This document shows, in pieces, positions 7,537 to 16,339 of a stretch of 64,000 nt of DNA. The notes under the pieces were generated by a model, which was given only the letters and a program-made list of their open reading frames with translations, was not told the DNA's origin and did not search any database. A program made the translations under genes and the position numbers. Origin of the DNA: Goekera deserti (lineage in GTDB: Bacteria; Actinomycetota; Actinomycetes; Mycobacteriales; Geodermatophilaceae); contig NZ_JAAGWK010000022.1 of NCBI RefSeq assembly GCF_010685995.1, positions 115,304-179,303 on the forward strand. Reading direction: 5' to 3'. Each line of letters starts with the position of its first letter. Positions within the stretch are counted from its first letter, which is position 1.

Positions 7537-10106
7537 GGCGCGGCCTGCGCCCGGTCCTGAGCCCTGTCCTGCGCCCTCTCCTCCGCCGTGTCCTGCAGCG
7601 CCGCGTGCGCCGCCGCGAGCCGGGCGACCGGCACCCGCTGCGGGGAGCAGGACACGTAGTCCAGCCCGAGCGCGGCCAGCCGGCCGACGGAGACCGCGTC
7701 GCCCCCGTGCTCGCCGCAGAGGCCGAGCTTGATGTCCGGTCGGACCGCGCGGGCCTTCTGCACCGCGATCGCCACCAGCGCGCCGACGCCGTCGGCGTCG
7801 AACTCGGCGAACGGGCTGGCCGTCAGCAGGCCCTCGCCGACGTAGTGCGCCAGCAGCCGGCTCTCGACGTCGTCCCGGGAGAAGCCGAAGGTCATCTGGG
7901 TGAGGTCGTTGGTGCCGAAGGAGAGGAAGTCGGCGTGCTCGGCGAGCCGGTCGGCGAGCAGCGCGGCCCGGGGCGTCTCGACCATGCTGCCCACCTGGTA
8001 CGGCACCCGGACGCCGGTCGTCCGCTCCACCCGGTCGGCGGCCCGGCGCACCTGGCCGATGGCGAGCTCCAGCTCCTGCGGGATGGACACCATCGGCACC
8101 ATCACCTCCAGCCGCGGGCGGGTGCCCGCGGCGGCCACGGTCACCCACGCGGAGAACAGCGCCTCCGCCTGCGCGGCGTAGAGGTCGTCCTCGAGCAGCG
8201 CCAGCCGCACCCCGCGCAGCCCGAGCATGGGGTTGACCTCGCGGAGCTGGGCGGCGCGGCGGGCGTGGGCAGGGTCGGCGTAGACCTCGTCGTGCGGCAG
8301 GAACTCGTGCAGCGGTGCGTCGAGCAGCCGCACGGTCACCGGCCGGTCGCCGGTCACCTGCAGCAGCGCGGTGAAGTCGGCCTGCTGGGCCGCGGTGAGC
8401 GCGTCCAGGGCCAGCCGGTGGGCGTCCTCGTCGGGCGCCAGCAGGAACCGCCGGACCACGGGCAGCCGGTCGCCCAGGAACTGGTGCTCGGTGCGGCACA
8501 GCCCGATGCCCTCCGCGCCCAGGCGCAGTGCGGCCTCGGCCTCGGCCGCGTTGTCGGCGTTGGCCCGCACCCCCAGCGTCCGTTCCGCGTCGGCCCAGGA
8601 CAGCAGGGTGTCGAGCTCGGCGGACGGTTCGGCCGGGCGGACGTCCAGCTCGCCCAGGTAGACGGTGCCGGCGCGCCCGTCGACGGTGACCCGCTCGCCC
8701 TCCCGGACGGTGTGCCCGTGCGCGGTGACGGTGCCGGCGTCCCGGTCGATGCACAGCTCGGCCACCCCGCACACGGCCGGTGTTCCGGTGCCCCGGGCGA
8801 CGACGGCCGCGTGCGAGGCCAGCCCGCCGGCGGAGGTCACCACGGCGGCGCTGGCCACCAGCGCGGGCACGTCCGCCGGGGTCGTCTCGGTGGAGACCAG
8901 GACGACCGGCACCCCGTCGCCGCTCAGCTCCAGCGCCCGCTCGGCACTCAGCGCGACCACGCCGGACGCGGCACCGGGGGAGGCGGCCAGGCCCCGCGCC
9001 AGCTCCCTCTCCGCACCGGTGAGCCGCAGCTGGGCGTGCAGCAGCTCCTGCACCGCCGCGGGCCGGACGGCGCGCACCGCGGTGGCGCGGTCGATCGTGC
9101 CCGCCGTCGCCAGGTCGACCGCCAGGCGCAGCCCGGCGCGGGCGCCGGGGTGCGGGAGCGCGGCGGCCGACAGCAGTGCCAGCTTGCCGTCCCGCAGCTC
9201 GAAGGTGACCGTGGCGACGGCCCGCAGGTGGTTCTCCAGGGTGGCCAGCGCGTGCCGGAGCAGGTCGGTGCCCTCGGGCAGGGCCGACAGCGGCTCCCCC
9301 TCGCCGGACGTGGACCGGCGGCTGACCCCGCGGTGGAAGGTGCCGTGCGGCCGCGGTGCACCGGTGCCGGGGTCGCGGCTGCTCGCGGTGCCGTGCCCGG
9401 ACCGCTCCCACGGGCCGACGTGCAGGGCCTGCACGTGCAGGGCCAGGCCGAGGTCGTCCGGCAGGCCCTGCGCGCGGCGGGCGCGCCGCCCGCGCGGGGA
9501 GTCCCAGCGGTGCAGCAGGGCCCGGGCAGCCAGTGCCAGCTGCTCGGCCGGGTCGTCGGGGAAGGGCGCGCTGCCGGTGCGGGCGACGAGGTCCAGCAGC
9601 GCGGGGGCCCGGTCGCCGTCGGCGGTGTCGGTCAGCACGTCGTCGACGTCGTCGGCGTCCACGTCCAGGGCGTCGACCGCGACGACGGCGAGCACCGTCG
9701 TCCAGACGTCGTGCAGCTGGTGCTCGCGCCCGATAAGCTCCGCCAGGGCGCGGGCGTTGGCCGGGCAGACGCCCAGCGCGGGCAGGTCGGGGGGCACGCC
9801 GGTGGCCGCGACCGGTGTGCTGGGGACCAGGCGGAGCAGCAGCGGGCGGTCGGTCGAGCCCACCCTGCGGCCGGTGAGCTCCTCCACGAGGTCCACCGCC
9901 TCGCGGGCGAGCGCCGGGTCGGTGAGCTGTCGTGCCCGGCTGACCGGGACCGTGATGCCGACGACGGTGGGCAGCCCCAGGGAGACCAGCCGGTCCATCT
10001 GCTCGCCGTGGACGCCCAGCTCCTCCGCGCCGAGGCCACGGCCGCGGCCCTGCCCGTACGGGACCAGGCTGCTGATCACCGACGGTGCCCCGGCCAGGGT
10101 CGGCAT
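7533..10106 (-). CDS. pyruvate phosphate dikinase-like protein with degenerate ATP domain
   Basis: This 857-aa protein follows the pyruvate, phosphate dikinase layout: N-terminal nucleotide domain, mobile phosphohistidine domain, C-terminal PEP/pyruvate barrel. The phosphohistidine segment is intact (GGLASHAAVVARG, H432), as are the barrel motifs (GLCRTEHQFL, SFGTNDLTQMTFG) and the catalytic cysteine in GLCGEHGGD (C797). The N-terminal half has lost the usual ATP-contacting motifs. The lysine loop GGKGANLAE reads LGVHGEQMD, the VRSGA segment reads LVPST, and the final LQTR reads LSAA. The ATG overlaps the upstream gene by 4 nt. The protein may no longer use ATP itself. A direct role with the acyl-CoA genes is unknown. 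Confidence 0.8.
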   Translation of the reverse strand: MPTLAGAPSVISSLVPYGQGRGRGLGAEELGVHGEQMDRLVSLGLPTVVGITVPVSRARQLTDPALAREAVDLVEELTGRRVGSTDRPLLLRLVPSTPVAATGVPPDLPALGVCPANARALAELIGREHQLHDVWTTVLAVVAVDALDVDADDVDDVLTDTADGDRAPALLDLVARTGSAPFPDDPAEQLALAARALLHRWDSPRGRRARRAQGLPDDLGLALHVQALHVGPWERSGHGTASSRDPGTGAPRPHGTFHRGVSRRSTSGEGEPLSALPEGTDLLRHALATLENHLRAVATVTFELRDGKLALLSAAALPHPGARAGLRLAVDLATAGTIDRATAVRAVRPAAVQELLHAQLRLTGAERELARGLAASPGAASGVVALSAERALELSGDGVPVVLVSTETTPADVPALVASAAVVTSAGGLASHAAVVARGTGTPAVCGVAELCIDRDAGTVTAHGHTVREGERVTVDGRAGTVYLGELDVRPAEPSAELDTLLSWADAERTLGVRANADNAAEAEAALRLGAEGIGLCRTEHQFLGDRLPVVRRFLLAPDEDAHRLALDALTAAQQADFTALLQVTGDRPVTVRLLDAPLHEFLPHDEVYADPAHARRAAQLREVNPMLGLRGVRLALLEDDLYAAQAEALFSAWVTVAAAGTRPRLEVMVPMVSIPQELELAIGQVRRAADRVERTTGVRVPYQVGSMVETPRAALLADRLAEHADFLSFGTNDLTQMTFGFSRDDVESRLLAHYVGEGLLTASPFAEFDADGVGALVAIAVQKARAVRPDIKLGLCGEHGGDAVSVGRLAALGLDYVSCSPQRVPVARLAAAHAALQDTAEERAQDRAQDRAQAAP

Positions 10107-10732
10107 CAGACCTTCTGGCCGGCCACGAGCGCGGCCTCGAGCTGCTCGTCCTCCGCCCGGCTGATGCCCAGCAGCAGCAGCAGCTCCTGGTGCAGGTGCA
10201 TCCACACCGTGTGGTACGAGCGGGTCAGCGGCGAGGTCAGTGCCGACGGGTTGCCCTCGTCGAGCTGCGCCAGCGCCGCGCCGAGGTCCGCCCGGTAGTG
10301 CTCGAGCCCCGGGTGCACGTCGGCCATCCGGCGCAGGATGCGGCCCACGGCCGCGTCCACGTCGTCCAGCCGGTCGCGGACCCCGGCGTCGTAGGCGGCG
10401 TCGCGGTGGTCGTTGGGGGAGCCGTCGGGCCGGATCTGCCAGGCCGAGCACACCTCCCGCAACTCGTGGTTGACCGGCAGGAACCGCTCGAACAGCGGCC
10501 GCAGGGCCGCCTCCTCCGGGCCCCCGGCCGGCAGCCGGGTGAGCTCGGCGGCGGTGGCGGCGCCCACGGCGGTGGGCATCACCAGCGGGCCCTTGACCAT
10601 CGCGAGCCCGGCGTCGACGAGCGCCTGCTGGGCGGCGGACAGCTGGCCCCGGTGCATCCCCTGCACCACCAGCCCGACCAGGGCCTGCCGGGTCGGCTCG
10701 TCGAGGGAGGGGGAGACGGAGGTGTGCGTCAT
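10106..10732 (-). CDS. small dikinase-associated protein, possible winged helix at N-terminus
   Basis: The product is 208 aa. The first 70 residues are helical with alternating small and hydrophobic residues and could form a degenerate winged helix (QALVDAGLAMVKGPLVM). The C-terminal part contains CSAWQIR, NDHRDAAYDAGV and SYHTVWMHLHQELLLLLG. I recall these segments from actinobacterial proteins fused to or encoded beside pyruvate phosphate dikinase-like proteins, which fits the 4-nt overlap with the downstream dikinase-like gene. The ATG at 10732 has AGGAAC upstream. It may be a regulatory or structural partner; no enzymatic motif is visible. Function unknown. Confidence 0.65.
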   Translation of the reverse strand: MTHTSVSPSLDEPTRQALVGLVVQGMHRGQLSAAQQALVDAGLAMVKGPLVMPTAVGAATAAELTRLPAGGPEEAALRPLFERFLPVNHELREVCSAWQIRPDGSPNDHRDAAYDAGVRDRLDDVDAAVGRILRRMADVHPGLEHYRADLGAALAQLDEGNPSALTSPLTRSYHTVWMHLHQELLLLLGISRAEDEQLEAALVAGQKV

Positions 10733-10890
10733 GCCGGCTGTTCCTGTCGCTGTCGGGGACCGTGTGACCCACGCCATGCTCACAGTTAGCGGAGACGACG
10801 TCAAGAAAGCAACGCGGTGCGCTCGACGGGCTGGATCGATGGCTTTATGGTCAGCGCACCAAGAAACACCCCGGGAGTGGGAGGTGCGCC

Positions 10891-11454
10891 GTGAGGGTGG
10901 CTGGGGCGTCGCGGCCGACCACGTGCGCGCCGGGGCGGGCCGCGGTGCCCCCGGACGCCGGCCGCGCCCAGGTCGAGCGGGTCCTCGGGCTGTGGACCGC
11001 GCCGGTCCCCGCCGACGACGCCCTCGCCGAGGCCGCGTTCGCGGCGTGCTGGTGGGACCCCGTGTCGATCAACGGTGAACCGCTGGGCACCGGGGACGTG
11101 GTGGCCCGGGCGCGGGCGCTCCAGCAGGCGCTGCAGTGGCCCACCATCCGGGTCCTGTCGGTGATCGGCGACGGTCCCCGGACGGCCGTCGCCTACCGGC
11201 TGCGCGGGCGGCAGGTGGGCACGCTGGAGACGTCCGTCGGGCCGGTCGCCCCGACCGGCGGGGTGGTCGAGCTGCGCACCGTGCAGATCTGGACGGTGGC
11301 CCGCGGCCGGGTCCGCGAGGTGTGGTCGGCCGCGGACGAGCTGGGTGCGCTGTACGCCGTCGACGGTGTCCGGGTGCCGTCCCAGCCCCCGCTCGTCGTG
11401 CCCGCGGACCACCGCCCCTGGGAGCACGCCGAGAGCGAGGGCCTGCACTCCTGA
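10891..11454 (+). CDS. NTF2/SnoaL-like small protein
   Basis: This 187-aa protein has a predicted cone-shaped alpha+beta fold of the NTF2/SnoaL superfamily. It starts with an N-terminal helix pair, followed by FAACWWDPVSINGEPLGTGDVVARARAL, where the WDP and G-D-V spacing is typical of SnoaL-like proteins. The beta-rich half ends with IWTVARGRVREVWSAADELGAL. Members include small hydrolases, isomerases, cyclases and non-enzymatic binding proteins, so no reaction is assigned. The GTG start has GGGAGG upstream. The gene is alone, divergent from the dikinase operon and convergent with the binding-protein genes. Confidence 0.6.
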   Translation: MRVAGASRPTTCAPGRAAVPPDAGRAQVERVLGLWTAPVPADDALAEAAFAACWWDPVSINGEPLGTGDVVARARALQQALQWPTIRVLSVIGDGPRTAVAYRLRGRQVGTLETSVGPVAPTGGVVELRTVQIWTVARGRVREVWSAADELGALYAVDGVRVPSQPPLVVPADHRPWEHAESEGLHS

Positions 11455-11492
11455 GAGCTGCCCGGCCGGGTGGGTCGATGCCGGTCGCGGCC

Positions 11493-12464
11493 TCAGCCGG
11501 CCACCTGCGGGTTGACCTCGGGGGCCTCCACGGCCTCGTCGCCCAGGCCCCAGCGCTCCAGCGTCTCGGTGTACGAGCCGTCGGTGAAGGCGTGCTGCAG
11601 CCCCGCCTCGACGGCGTCCACCAGCCCGGTGCCCTTGAGCACGGTCGCCGCCACGTAGGTCGTGTTCGGCCAGCCGGCGTTCACCGTGCCCACCACCTCG
11701 ACCTGGCCCTTGCTGGCCTGGTACACCGCGTTGGGGTTCGGCCCCAGGTAGGCGTCGACCCGGCCGGACTGGACGGCCAGCAGCGCGTCGGCGGCACTGG
11801 CGTAGTACTCCAGGGTCGCCGGAGACCGGCCGTCGGACTCCGCCTGGGCGTTCCAGTCGAGCAGGATGCGCTCCTGGTTGGTGCCCGAGCCGACCGCGAT
11901 CCGCAGCCCGGTGACGTCGTCCGGGCCGGCGATGGTCAGGTCGCTGCCGGTCGCGGCGGTGAACGCCATGATCCCCTGCCGGTAGGTGGCGAAGTCGAAC
12001 AGCTCCAGCCGTGCGGCGTTGACGCCGACGTTGCTGAACACCGCCTCGACGTCGCCGCTCTGCAGCGACAGCGGCCACTGCTCCCAGGAGATGTTGCGCA
12101 GGTCGAGCTCCAGGCCGAGCGACTCGGCGACCAGCGAGGCCACGTCGACCTCGCTGCCCACCACGGTGGCGTTGTCGTCGGCGAGGAAGGCCAGCGGCGG
12201 CTCACCCGTGCCGACGACGCCGACGGTGAGCTCCCCGTCCTCGGCGACGTCGGCCGGCAGCAGCGCCACCGCGTCGTCGGACTCGGTGGTGGAGGCGCGG
12301 TCGGCCTGCTCGGGGCTGGTGTCGACCTGCACCACGGCCGCACCGGACGACGACGCAGCGGCCTCGGCCTCGATGTCGGCCGAGCTGGTGCAGGCCGAGA
12401 GCAGCAGCGCGGCGGCCAGGCTGAGGACGGCAGGGGTGCGGGCGGCGGGCGACGTGCGGTTCAC
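11493..12464 (-). CDS. amino-acid-type ABC transporter substrate-binding lipoprotein (copy 2)
   Basis: This 323-aa periplasmic-binding-protein family 3 lipoprotein has a signal peptide with lipobox LLLSAC (Cys about residue 25), an acidic linker containing SSADIE, and a two-lobed domain from about residue 75. Family features are the GELTVGVVG opening strand, the QSGDVEAVFSNVGVN block and GLRIAVGSGTNQERILLDW. It is a paralog of the next gene upstream (12493-13461), sharing CTSSADIE, DTSP and the AVGSGTNQE-ILL segment. It lies at the 3' end of the leftward transporter operon. The cargo is probably a sulfur-containing amino acid or relative, inferred from the SAM riboswitch at the operon head. 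No strong terminator is seen after it. Confidence 0.88.
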   Translation of the reverse strand: MNRTSPAARTPAVLSLAAALLLSACTSSADIEAEAAASSSGAAVVQVDTSPEQADRASTTESDDAVALLPADVAEDGELTVGVVGTGEPPLAFLADDNATVVGSEVDVASLVAESLGLELDLRNISWEQWPLSLQSGDVEAVFSNVGVNAARLELFDFATYRQGIMAFTAATGSDLTIAGPDDVTGLRIAVGSGTNQERILLDWNAQAESDGRSPATLEYYASAADALLAVQSGRVDAYLGPNPNAVYQASKGQVEVVGTVNAGWPNTTYVAATVLKGTGLVDAVEAGLQHAFTDGSYTETLERWGLGDEAVEAPEVNPQVAG

Positions 12465-12492
12465 GGGCGCTCCTGTGGTCGGGTGGGTGGCG

Positions 12493-13461
12493 TCAGCTGG
12501 CCGGGAGGCCGGGCGGGTTGGTCTCCGAGCGGGCGATCGACTCGCTCGACAGCCCCCAGCGCTCGACCACCTGCGCGTAGCTGCCGTCGTCGACGGCGTG
12601 GTTGATCGCGGCGGTCATCGCCGGGGCCAGGCCGTTGCCCCGCGCGGTGGCGGCGGCGATCTGCGCGGTGAGCGGCCAGCCGCCGTTGACGGTGCCGACC
12701 ACCTCGAACTCCGCGGGCGCGGTCGCGGCCTTGTAGGCGGCGGTCGCGTTCGGGCCGAAGGTCAGGTCCAGCCGCCCCGACTGCAGCGCCAGGGTGGTGT
12801 CGCCGTCGTTCTCGAAGTACTGGACGTCGACCGGGTCCAGCCCCGCCGCCCGGTTCTGCTCGTCCCAGGCCAGCAGGATCTTCTCCTGGTTGGTGCCCGA
12901 GCCGACCGCGATGCGCAGCCCGGCGACGTCGGCCGGCCCGTCGACGGTGATCCCGGAGCCGGCGGTGGACAGGAAGCCCAGCTCGTCGACGCGGTAGGAG
13001 GAGAAGTCGAACAGCTGCTTGCGCTCCTCGGTGACCGTGACGTTGGCGATCGTCGCCTCCACCGCGCCGGAGGAGGTGGCCAGCGGCCAGTTCGACCAGT
13101 CGGTGGTGACCAGCTCCAGGTCCAGCCCGAGGCCGTCGGCGATCAGCTGGGCGATGTCCGCCTCGTTGCCGATGACGGTGCGGTTGTCGTCGGCCAGGAA
13201 GCTCAGCGGTGCGGTGAAGGCACCGACGGCCACGGTGAGCACGCCGTCCTCGGCGACGGCGGGCGGCAGCAGGGCGAGCGCCTCGTCGCTGGTCGTGGTG
13301 CGCACCCGCTCCTGGTCGGGGCTGGTGTCGACGACGAGGGCGCCGGGCGCGGCGTCGCCGGAGGCTGCGCTCTCCTCGATGTCGGCGGAGCTGGTGCAGC
13401 CGGCCAGCAGCACGGCGGCGACCAGCGGGACGGCGGACAGGACGGTGCGGGGGCGGTTCAC
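12493..13461 (-). CDS. amino-acid-type ABC transporter substrate-binding lipoprotein (copy 1)
   Basis: This 322-aa family 3 binding lipoprotein has lipobox VLLAGC near residue 21. It carries the SSADIE linker and the mature domain signatures VLTVAVGAF, FDFSSYRVDELGFLS and GLRIAVGSGTNQEKILLAW. It lies 28 bp upstream of a paralog, so the operon encodes two receptors for one permease/ATPase pair. The two may bind related ligands, since the lobes have diverged outside the conserved strands. It is separated from the ATPase gene by 141 bp containing the short direct repeat GGGATCGACGGAC (about 13481-13515). Confidence 0.88.
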   Translation of the reverse strand: MNRPRTVLSAVPLVAAVLLAGCTSSADIEESAASGDAAPGALVVDTSPDQERVRTTTSDEALALLPPAVAEDGVLTVAVGAFTAPLSFLADDNRTVIGNEADIAQLIADGLGLDLELVTTDWSNWPLATSSGAVEATIANVTVTEERKQLFDFSSYRVDELGFLSTAGSGITVDGPADVAGLRIAVGSGTNQEKILLAWDEQNRAAGLDPVDVQYFENDGDTTLALQSGRLDLTFGPNATAAYKAATAPAEFEVVGTVNGGWPLTAQIAAATARGNGLAPAMTAAINHAVDDGSYAQVVERWGLSSESIARSETNPPGLPAS

Positions 13462-13602
13462 GGGGGTCCTCTCGGGGCGTGTGGGATCGACGGACAGGCG
13501 TGCGGGATCGACGGACGTCGCGGATGCGCCGTCCGGTACGGCCCCGCTGCAGGGCCCCGCGGCGTGCGGAGCGCGTGTCGCGGGGGGCAGCGGGGTCCTT
13601 GC

Positions 13603-14382
13603 TCAGAGGACGCGGGCGAGGAAGGCCTTCGTCCGTTCGTGCCGGGGGGCGTCGAGCACCTGCTCGGGCGGACCGGTCTCGACGATGCGGCCGGAGTCCA
13701 TGAACACCACCCGGTCGGCGGCCCGGCGGGCGAAGCCGATCTCGTGGGTGACGACGATCATGGTGGTGCCGCTGCTGGCGAGGTCCTCGATGACGCCGAG
13801 CACCTCACCGACCAGCTCGGGGTCCAGCGCCGACGTCGGCTCGTCGAACAGCAGCACCGCCGGCCGCATCGCCAGGGCGCGGGCGATCGCCACCCGCTGC
13901 TGCTGCCCGCCGGACAGCTGCCGCGGGTAGGCGCCCTCCCGGCCGGCCAGGCCGACCCGGGCCAGCAGGGCGCGGGCCTCCTCCTCCACCTCGCGCCGTG
14001 GCCGGCCCTGCGCCGAGACCGGGGCCTCGACCACGTTGTCCAGCGCGGTGAGGTGCGGGAAGAGGTTGAAGGACTGGAAGACGAACCCGAACCGGGTGCG
14101 CTGGCGCAGCAGGTCCTTCTCCTGCAGCTCGTGCAGCTTCTCGCCCTTGCGCCGGTAGCCGACGAGCTCGCCGTCCAGGGCGACGAAACCGCGGTCCACC
14201 TTCTCCAGGTGGTTGATGCTGCGCAGCAGCGTCGACTTGCCCGACCCCGACGGCCCGAGGACGACGGTCACCGTGCCCGGCTCGACGACCAGGTCGATGC
14301 CGGACAGCACCTCGACCCCGGCATAGGACTTGTGCACGCCGTGCACCTCGACCCGCCCGGGCGGGGTGGCGACGGCGGTCAC
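13603..14382 (-). CDS. amino-acid-type ABC transporter ATPase
   Basis: This 259-aa ATPase has Walker [11 protein letters not shown]-loop [15 protein letters not shown], signature LSGGQQQR, Walker [15 protein letters not shown] and H-loop VTHEIGF. The sequence is most like the GlnQ/TcyC/HisP polar amino-acid importer class. The GTG start overlaps the permease stop by 4 nt. Together with the permease and the two lipoproteins it forms a complete importer. The TcyC-like character and the upstream SAM-responsive element suggest a sulfur-compound cargo, such as cystine, methionine or an S-substituted cysteine. Confidence 0.92.
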   Translation of the reverse strand: MTAVATPPGRVEVHGVHKSYAGVEVLSGIDLVVEPGTVTVVLGPSGSGKSTLLRSINHLEKVDRGFVALDGELVGYRRKGEKLHELQEKDLLRQRTRFGFVFQSFNLFPHLTALDNVVEAPVSAQGRPRREVEEEARALLARVGLAGREGAYPRQLSGGQQQRVAIARALAMRPAVLLFDEPTSALDPELVGEVLGVIEDLASSGTTMIVVTHEIGFARRAADRVVFMDSGRIVETGPPEQVLDAPRHERTKAFLARVL

Positions 14383-15350
14383 CGGACGCCCCCGCGGACG
14401 GCGGCCACCCGGGAGATGCCGGCGGTGAGGTTGCCGCGCAGCCGTTGCAGCGGGGTGGGCGGCAGGGTGCGCACCGCGCCGCGGGCGTAGTACCGCTCCA
14501 CGTAGTACTGCAGGATCGTCACCACGGTGGTGAGCACGACGTACCAGACCGCGGCGACCACGAGCATCGGCAGCACGCGTTGGGTGCGGCCGTAGATCAC
14601 GCTGACGGTGTAGAAGAGCTCGCCGAGGGCCAGCACGTAGACGATCGACGTGCCCTTGAACAGGCCGATCACCTCGTTGACCGCGGTGGGCACGATGGTG
14701 CGCATCGCCTGCGGCAACACGATCCGGGTGGTCTGCCGGCGGCGCGGGATGCCCAGGGACGCCGCGGCCTCCAGCTGGCCCTGGTCGACCGAGAGGATGC
14801 CGGCCCGGACGATCTCGGCGGAGTACGCCGCCTGGTGCAGACCCAGGCCGAGGACGGCGGCGCCGAACTTGTCGATCAGGGACAGCGTGTCGACGGAGGC
14901 GAAGCCCGGCCCGAACGGGATGCCGATCTCCAGCGTGCGGTACAGGTAGGCGAGGTTGTACCAGAGCAGCAGCTGCAGGATGAGCGGCACCGAGCGGAAC
15001 ACCCAGGTGTAGCCCCAGCTGACCGCCTGCAGCAGCGGCGAGCGGGACAGTCGCATCAGGGCGAGCACCGTGCCGAGGGCGAAGCCGAGCACCGCGGTGA
15101 TCAGCGTCAGCTGGATGGTGGTGAGCACGCCGCGGACGATCGACTCCTCGGTGAGGTAGGCGCCGACGACGTCCCACTCCCACCGCGGGTTGGTGACCAG
15201 CGAGTTGACCACCATCGCCAGCAGGACGGCGACCACCGCGGTGGCCGCCCACCGGCCCGGGTGCCGCGCGGGCACCACGCGCAGCTGGTCGTAGGGCGTG
15301 CCGGGCGGGGGCGCCGCGGTGGCGGCGTCCGGCTGCGCGAGGGTCGTCAC
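14379..15350 (-). CDS. amino-acid-type ABC transporter permease
   Basis: This 323-aa integral membrane protein is of the HisM/TcyL family. After a Pro/Ala-rich N-terminus and a first membrane segment (about 37-56) come the [17 protein letters not shown] segment and the EAA-like cytoplasmic loop [23 protein letters not shown], which contacts the ATPase. The [14 protein letters not shown] segment is typical. One permease gene is present, so the pore is presumably a homodimer. The GTG at 15350 overlaps the acetyltransferase stop and its own stop overlaps the ATPase start, giving three translationally coupled genes. Confidence 0.9.
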   Translation of the reverse strand: MTTLAQPDAATAAPPPGTPYDQLRVVPARHPGRWAATAVVAVLLAMVVNSLVTNPRWEWDVVGAYLTEESIVRGVLTTIQLTLITAVLGFALGTVLALMRLSRSPLLQAVSWGYTWVFRSVPLILQLLLWYNLAYLYRTLEIGIPFGPGFASVDTLSLIDKFGAAVLGLGLHQAAYSAEIVRAGILSVDQGQLEAAASLGIPRRRQTTRIVLPQAMRTIVPTAVNEVIGLFKGTSIVYVLALGELFYTVSVIYGRTQRVLPMLVVAAVWYVVLTTVVTILQYYVERYYARGAVRTLPPTPLQRLRGNLTAGISRVAAVRGGVR

Positions 15351-15883
15351 GAGGGGTCTCCCAGGGTCTTCTCGAACGCGTACAGCCGGGCGGCGACGGG
15401 CAGGGCGCGCAGCGTGGGGGTGTCGGTCGGCCGCGGTACGGCGGGGTCGAACAGCGGTGTCCACCCGGCCGACAGGTAGAGCGCGACGGCCTCGGGCTGC
15501 CGCGGGCCGGTGGTGAGCACCATCCGGGCGTGGCCGGCCGCGGCGGCCCGGGTCTCCAGCTCGGTCAGCACGCGGCGGGCCAGGCCGCGGCGGCGGTGGG
15601 CCGCGGCGGTCCACATCCGCTTGACCTCGGCGGTGCCGGGGTCGGCGTGCCGCCGGAAGGCGCCACCGGCGACCGGGACGCCGCCCTCGGTCAGCAGCAC
15701 CAGCTCGCCGTCGGGGGGCAGGAACTCCGTGGCCGGGTACCGGGTGAGCTCCTCGGCGGCGCCGCCGAACAGGTCGCCGTAGCGGGCGTCGTACTCGGCG
15801 GTCAGTGCCGCGAACAGGGGCGCGGCCAGGGGATCGTCGGGGTGCACCCGGACGACGTGCAGGGCGGGGTACGGGGACGTCAC
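15347..15883 (-). CDS. GNAT-family N-acetyltransferase
   Basis: This 178-aa GNAT enzyme transfers an acetyl group from acetyl-CoA. The acetyl-CoA loop is visible as [19 protein letters not shown], followed by [25 protein letters not shown] in the motif B region. It is the first gene of the leftward transporter operon, and its GTG start lies about 100 nt downstream of a leader peptide and a SAM riboswitch. In the Bacillus ytm operon an acetyltransferase, a cystine-type importer and flavin monooxygenases together salvage sulfur from S-alkyl-cysteines by N-acetylation first. The same parts list occurs here, so this gene is a candidate for that acetylation step. That role is inference. Confidence 0.82.
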   Translation of the reverse strand: MTSPYPALHVVRVHPDDPLAAPLFAALTAEYDARYGDLFGGAAEELTRYPATEFLPPDGELVLLTEGGVPVAGGAFRRHADPGTAEVKRMWTAAAHRRRGLARRVLTELETRAAAAGHARMVLTTGPRQPEAVALYLSAGWTPLFDPAVPRPTDTPTLRALPVAARLYAFEKTLGDPS

Positions 15884-15984
15884 GGGACGCCTCCGGGGGA
15901 GGTGGGCATGCGGGATCGACTCCAGGCAGGGGTGTGCTGAGGGGGGCGTCTGAGCGGTGGCCGTGACGGCCGGGTCAGGTCAGG

Positions 15985-16077
15985 TCAGCGACAGAGCGCG
16001 CTGTCGGTCCGCAGCAGGTCGACGGTGGGCCGCCCGACGAGGGGTGCGGTGGCGCGGCGCACGCTCGGCTCTCCCAC
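15985..16077 (-). CDS. leader peptide (Cys/sulfur type) of the transporter operon
   Basis: This 30-codon ORF starts with GTG at 16077, has GGGAGGGA five bases upstream, and ends CR-stop at 15985. Its C-terminal half, GRPTVDLLRTDSALCR, matches the actinobacterial sulfur leader-peptide pattern (R..VDLxRxxSAxC) and closely resembles the peptide encoded divergently at 16340-16432. It lies between the SAM-IV-like riboswitch and the acetyltransferase gene. Peptides of this type are thought to sense cysteine charge through ribosome stalling at the late Cys codon. Here the penultimate codon is TGT. Confidence 0.8.
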   Translation of the reverse strand: MGEPSVRRATAPLVGRPTVDLLRTDSALCR

Positions 16078-16091
16078 GGGTCCCTCCCTGC

Positions 16092-16208
16092 TCGGCTGGC
16101 TTGCGGTACGCGGGCGCGCTCCGCCAGGTCGTCACCCGGGGCACCCCGTCACAGCGGAGGGTTGCCGGCCAGCGAGCCGGGGCTGGATGCTGGCACTCGA
16201 GACCTGGC
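16092..16208 (-). promoter_or_regulatory. SAM-IV-like riboswitch
   Basis: Read on the minus strand, this element starts with CCAGGTC (16207-16201), which pairs perfectly with GACCTGG (16130-16124) as the P1 helix. Inside are GAGTGCCAGC, CCCCGGCTCGCTGGCCGG, CGGCAACCCTCC and GGGGTGCCCCGGGTGACGA, matching in order the SAM-IV aptamer core as I know it. GCCAGC pairs with GCTGGC as P2. The segment 16123-16092 would be the 3' pseudoknot arm. It precedes a leader peptide and an amino-acid importer operon, so SAM should repress uptake when methionine is plentiful. CCCTCC in the core could pair with the GGGAGG ribosome site of the leader peptide. Confidence 0.85.
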
Positions 16209-16212
16209 GGGG

Positions 16213-16242
16213 ACCCTAGGACGCGATCCCGTTTCCCGTCAA
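16213..16242 (-). promoter_or_regulatory. promoter of the riboswitch transcript
   Basis: On the minus strand TTGACG (16242-16237) and TAGGGT (16218-16213) are separated by 18 bp. Transcription from here would begin within a few bases of the first P1 base of the riboswitch (about 16208), which supports both assignments. Confidence 0.6.
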
Positions 16243-16339
16243 ACCCGATCGACTTGGTAGACATACCCTGCAGGTGGGAATCCCCGGGGACCCGACGGGG
16301 GTTGCCGGTGTGAGCGTCCACACGAGGGGGAGGTGTCCC

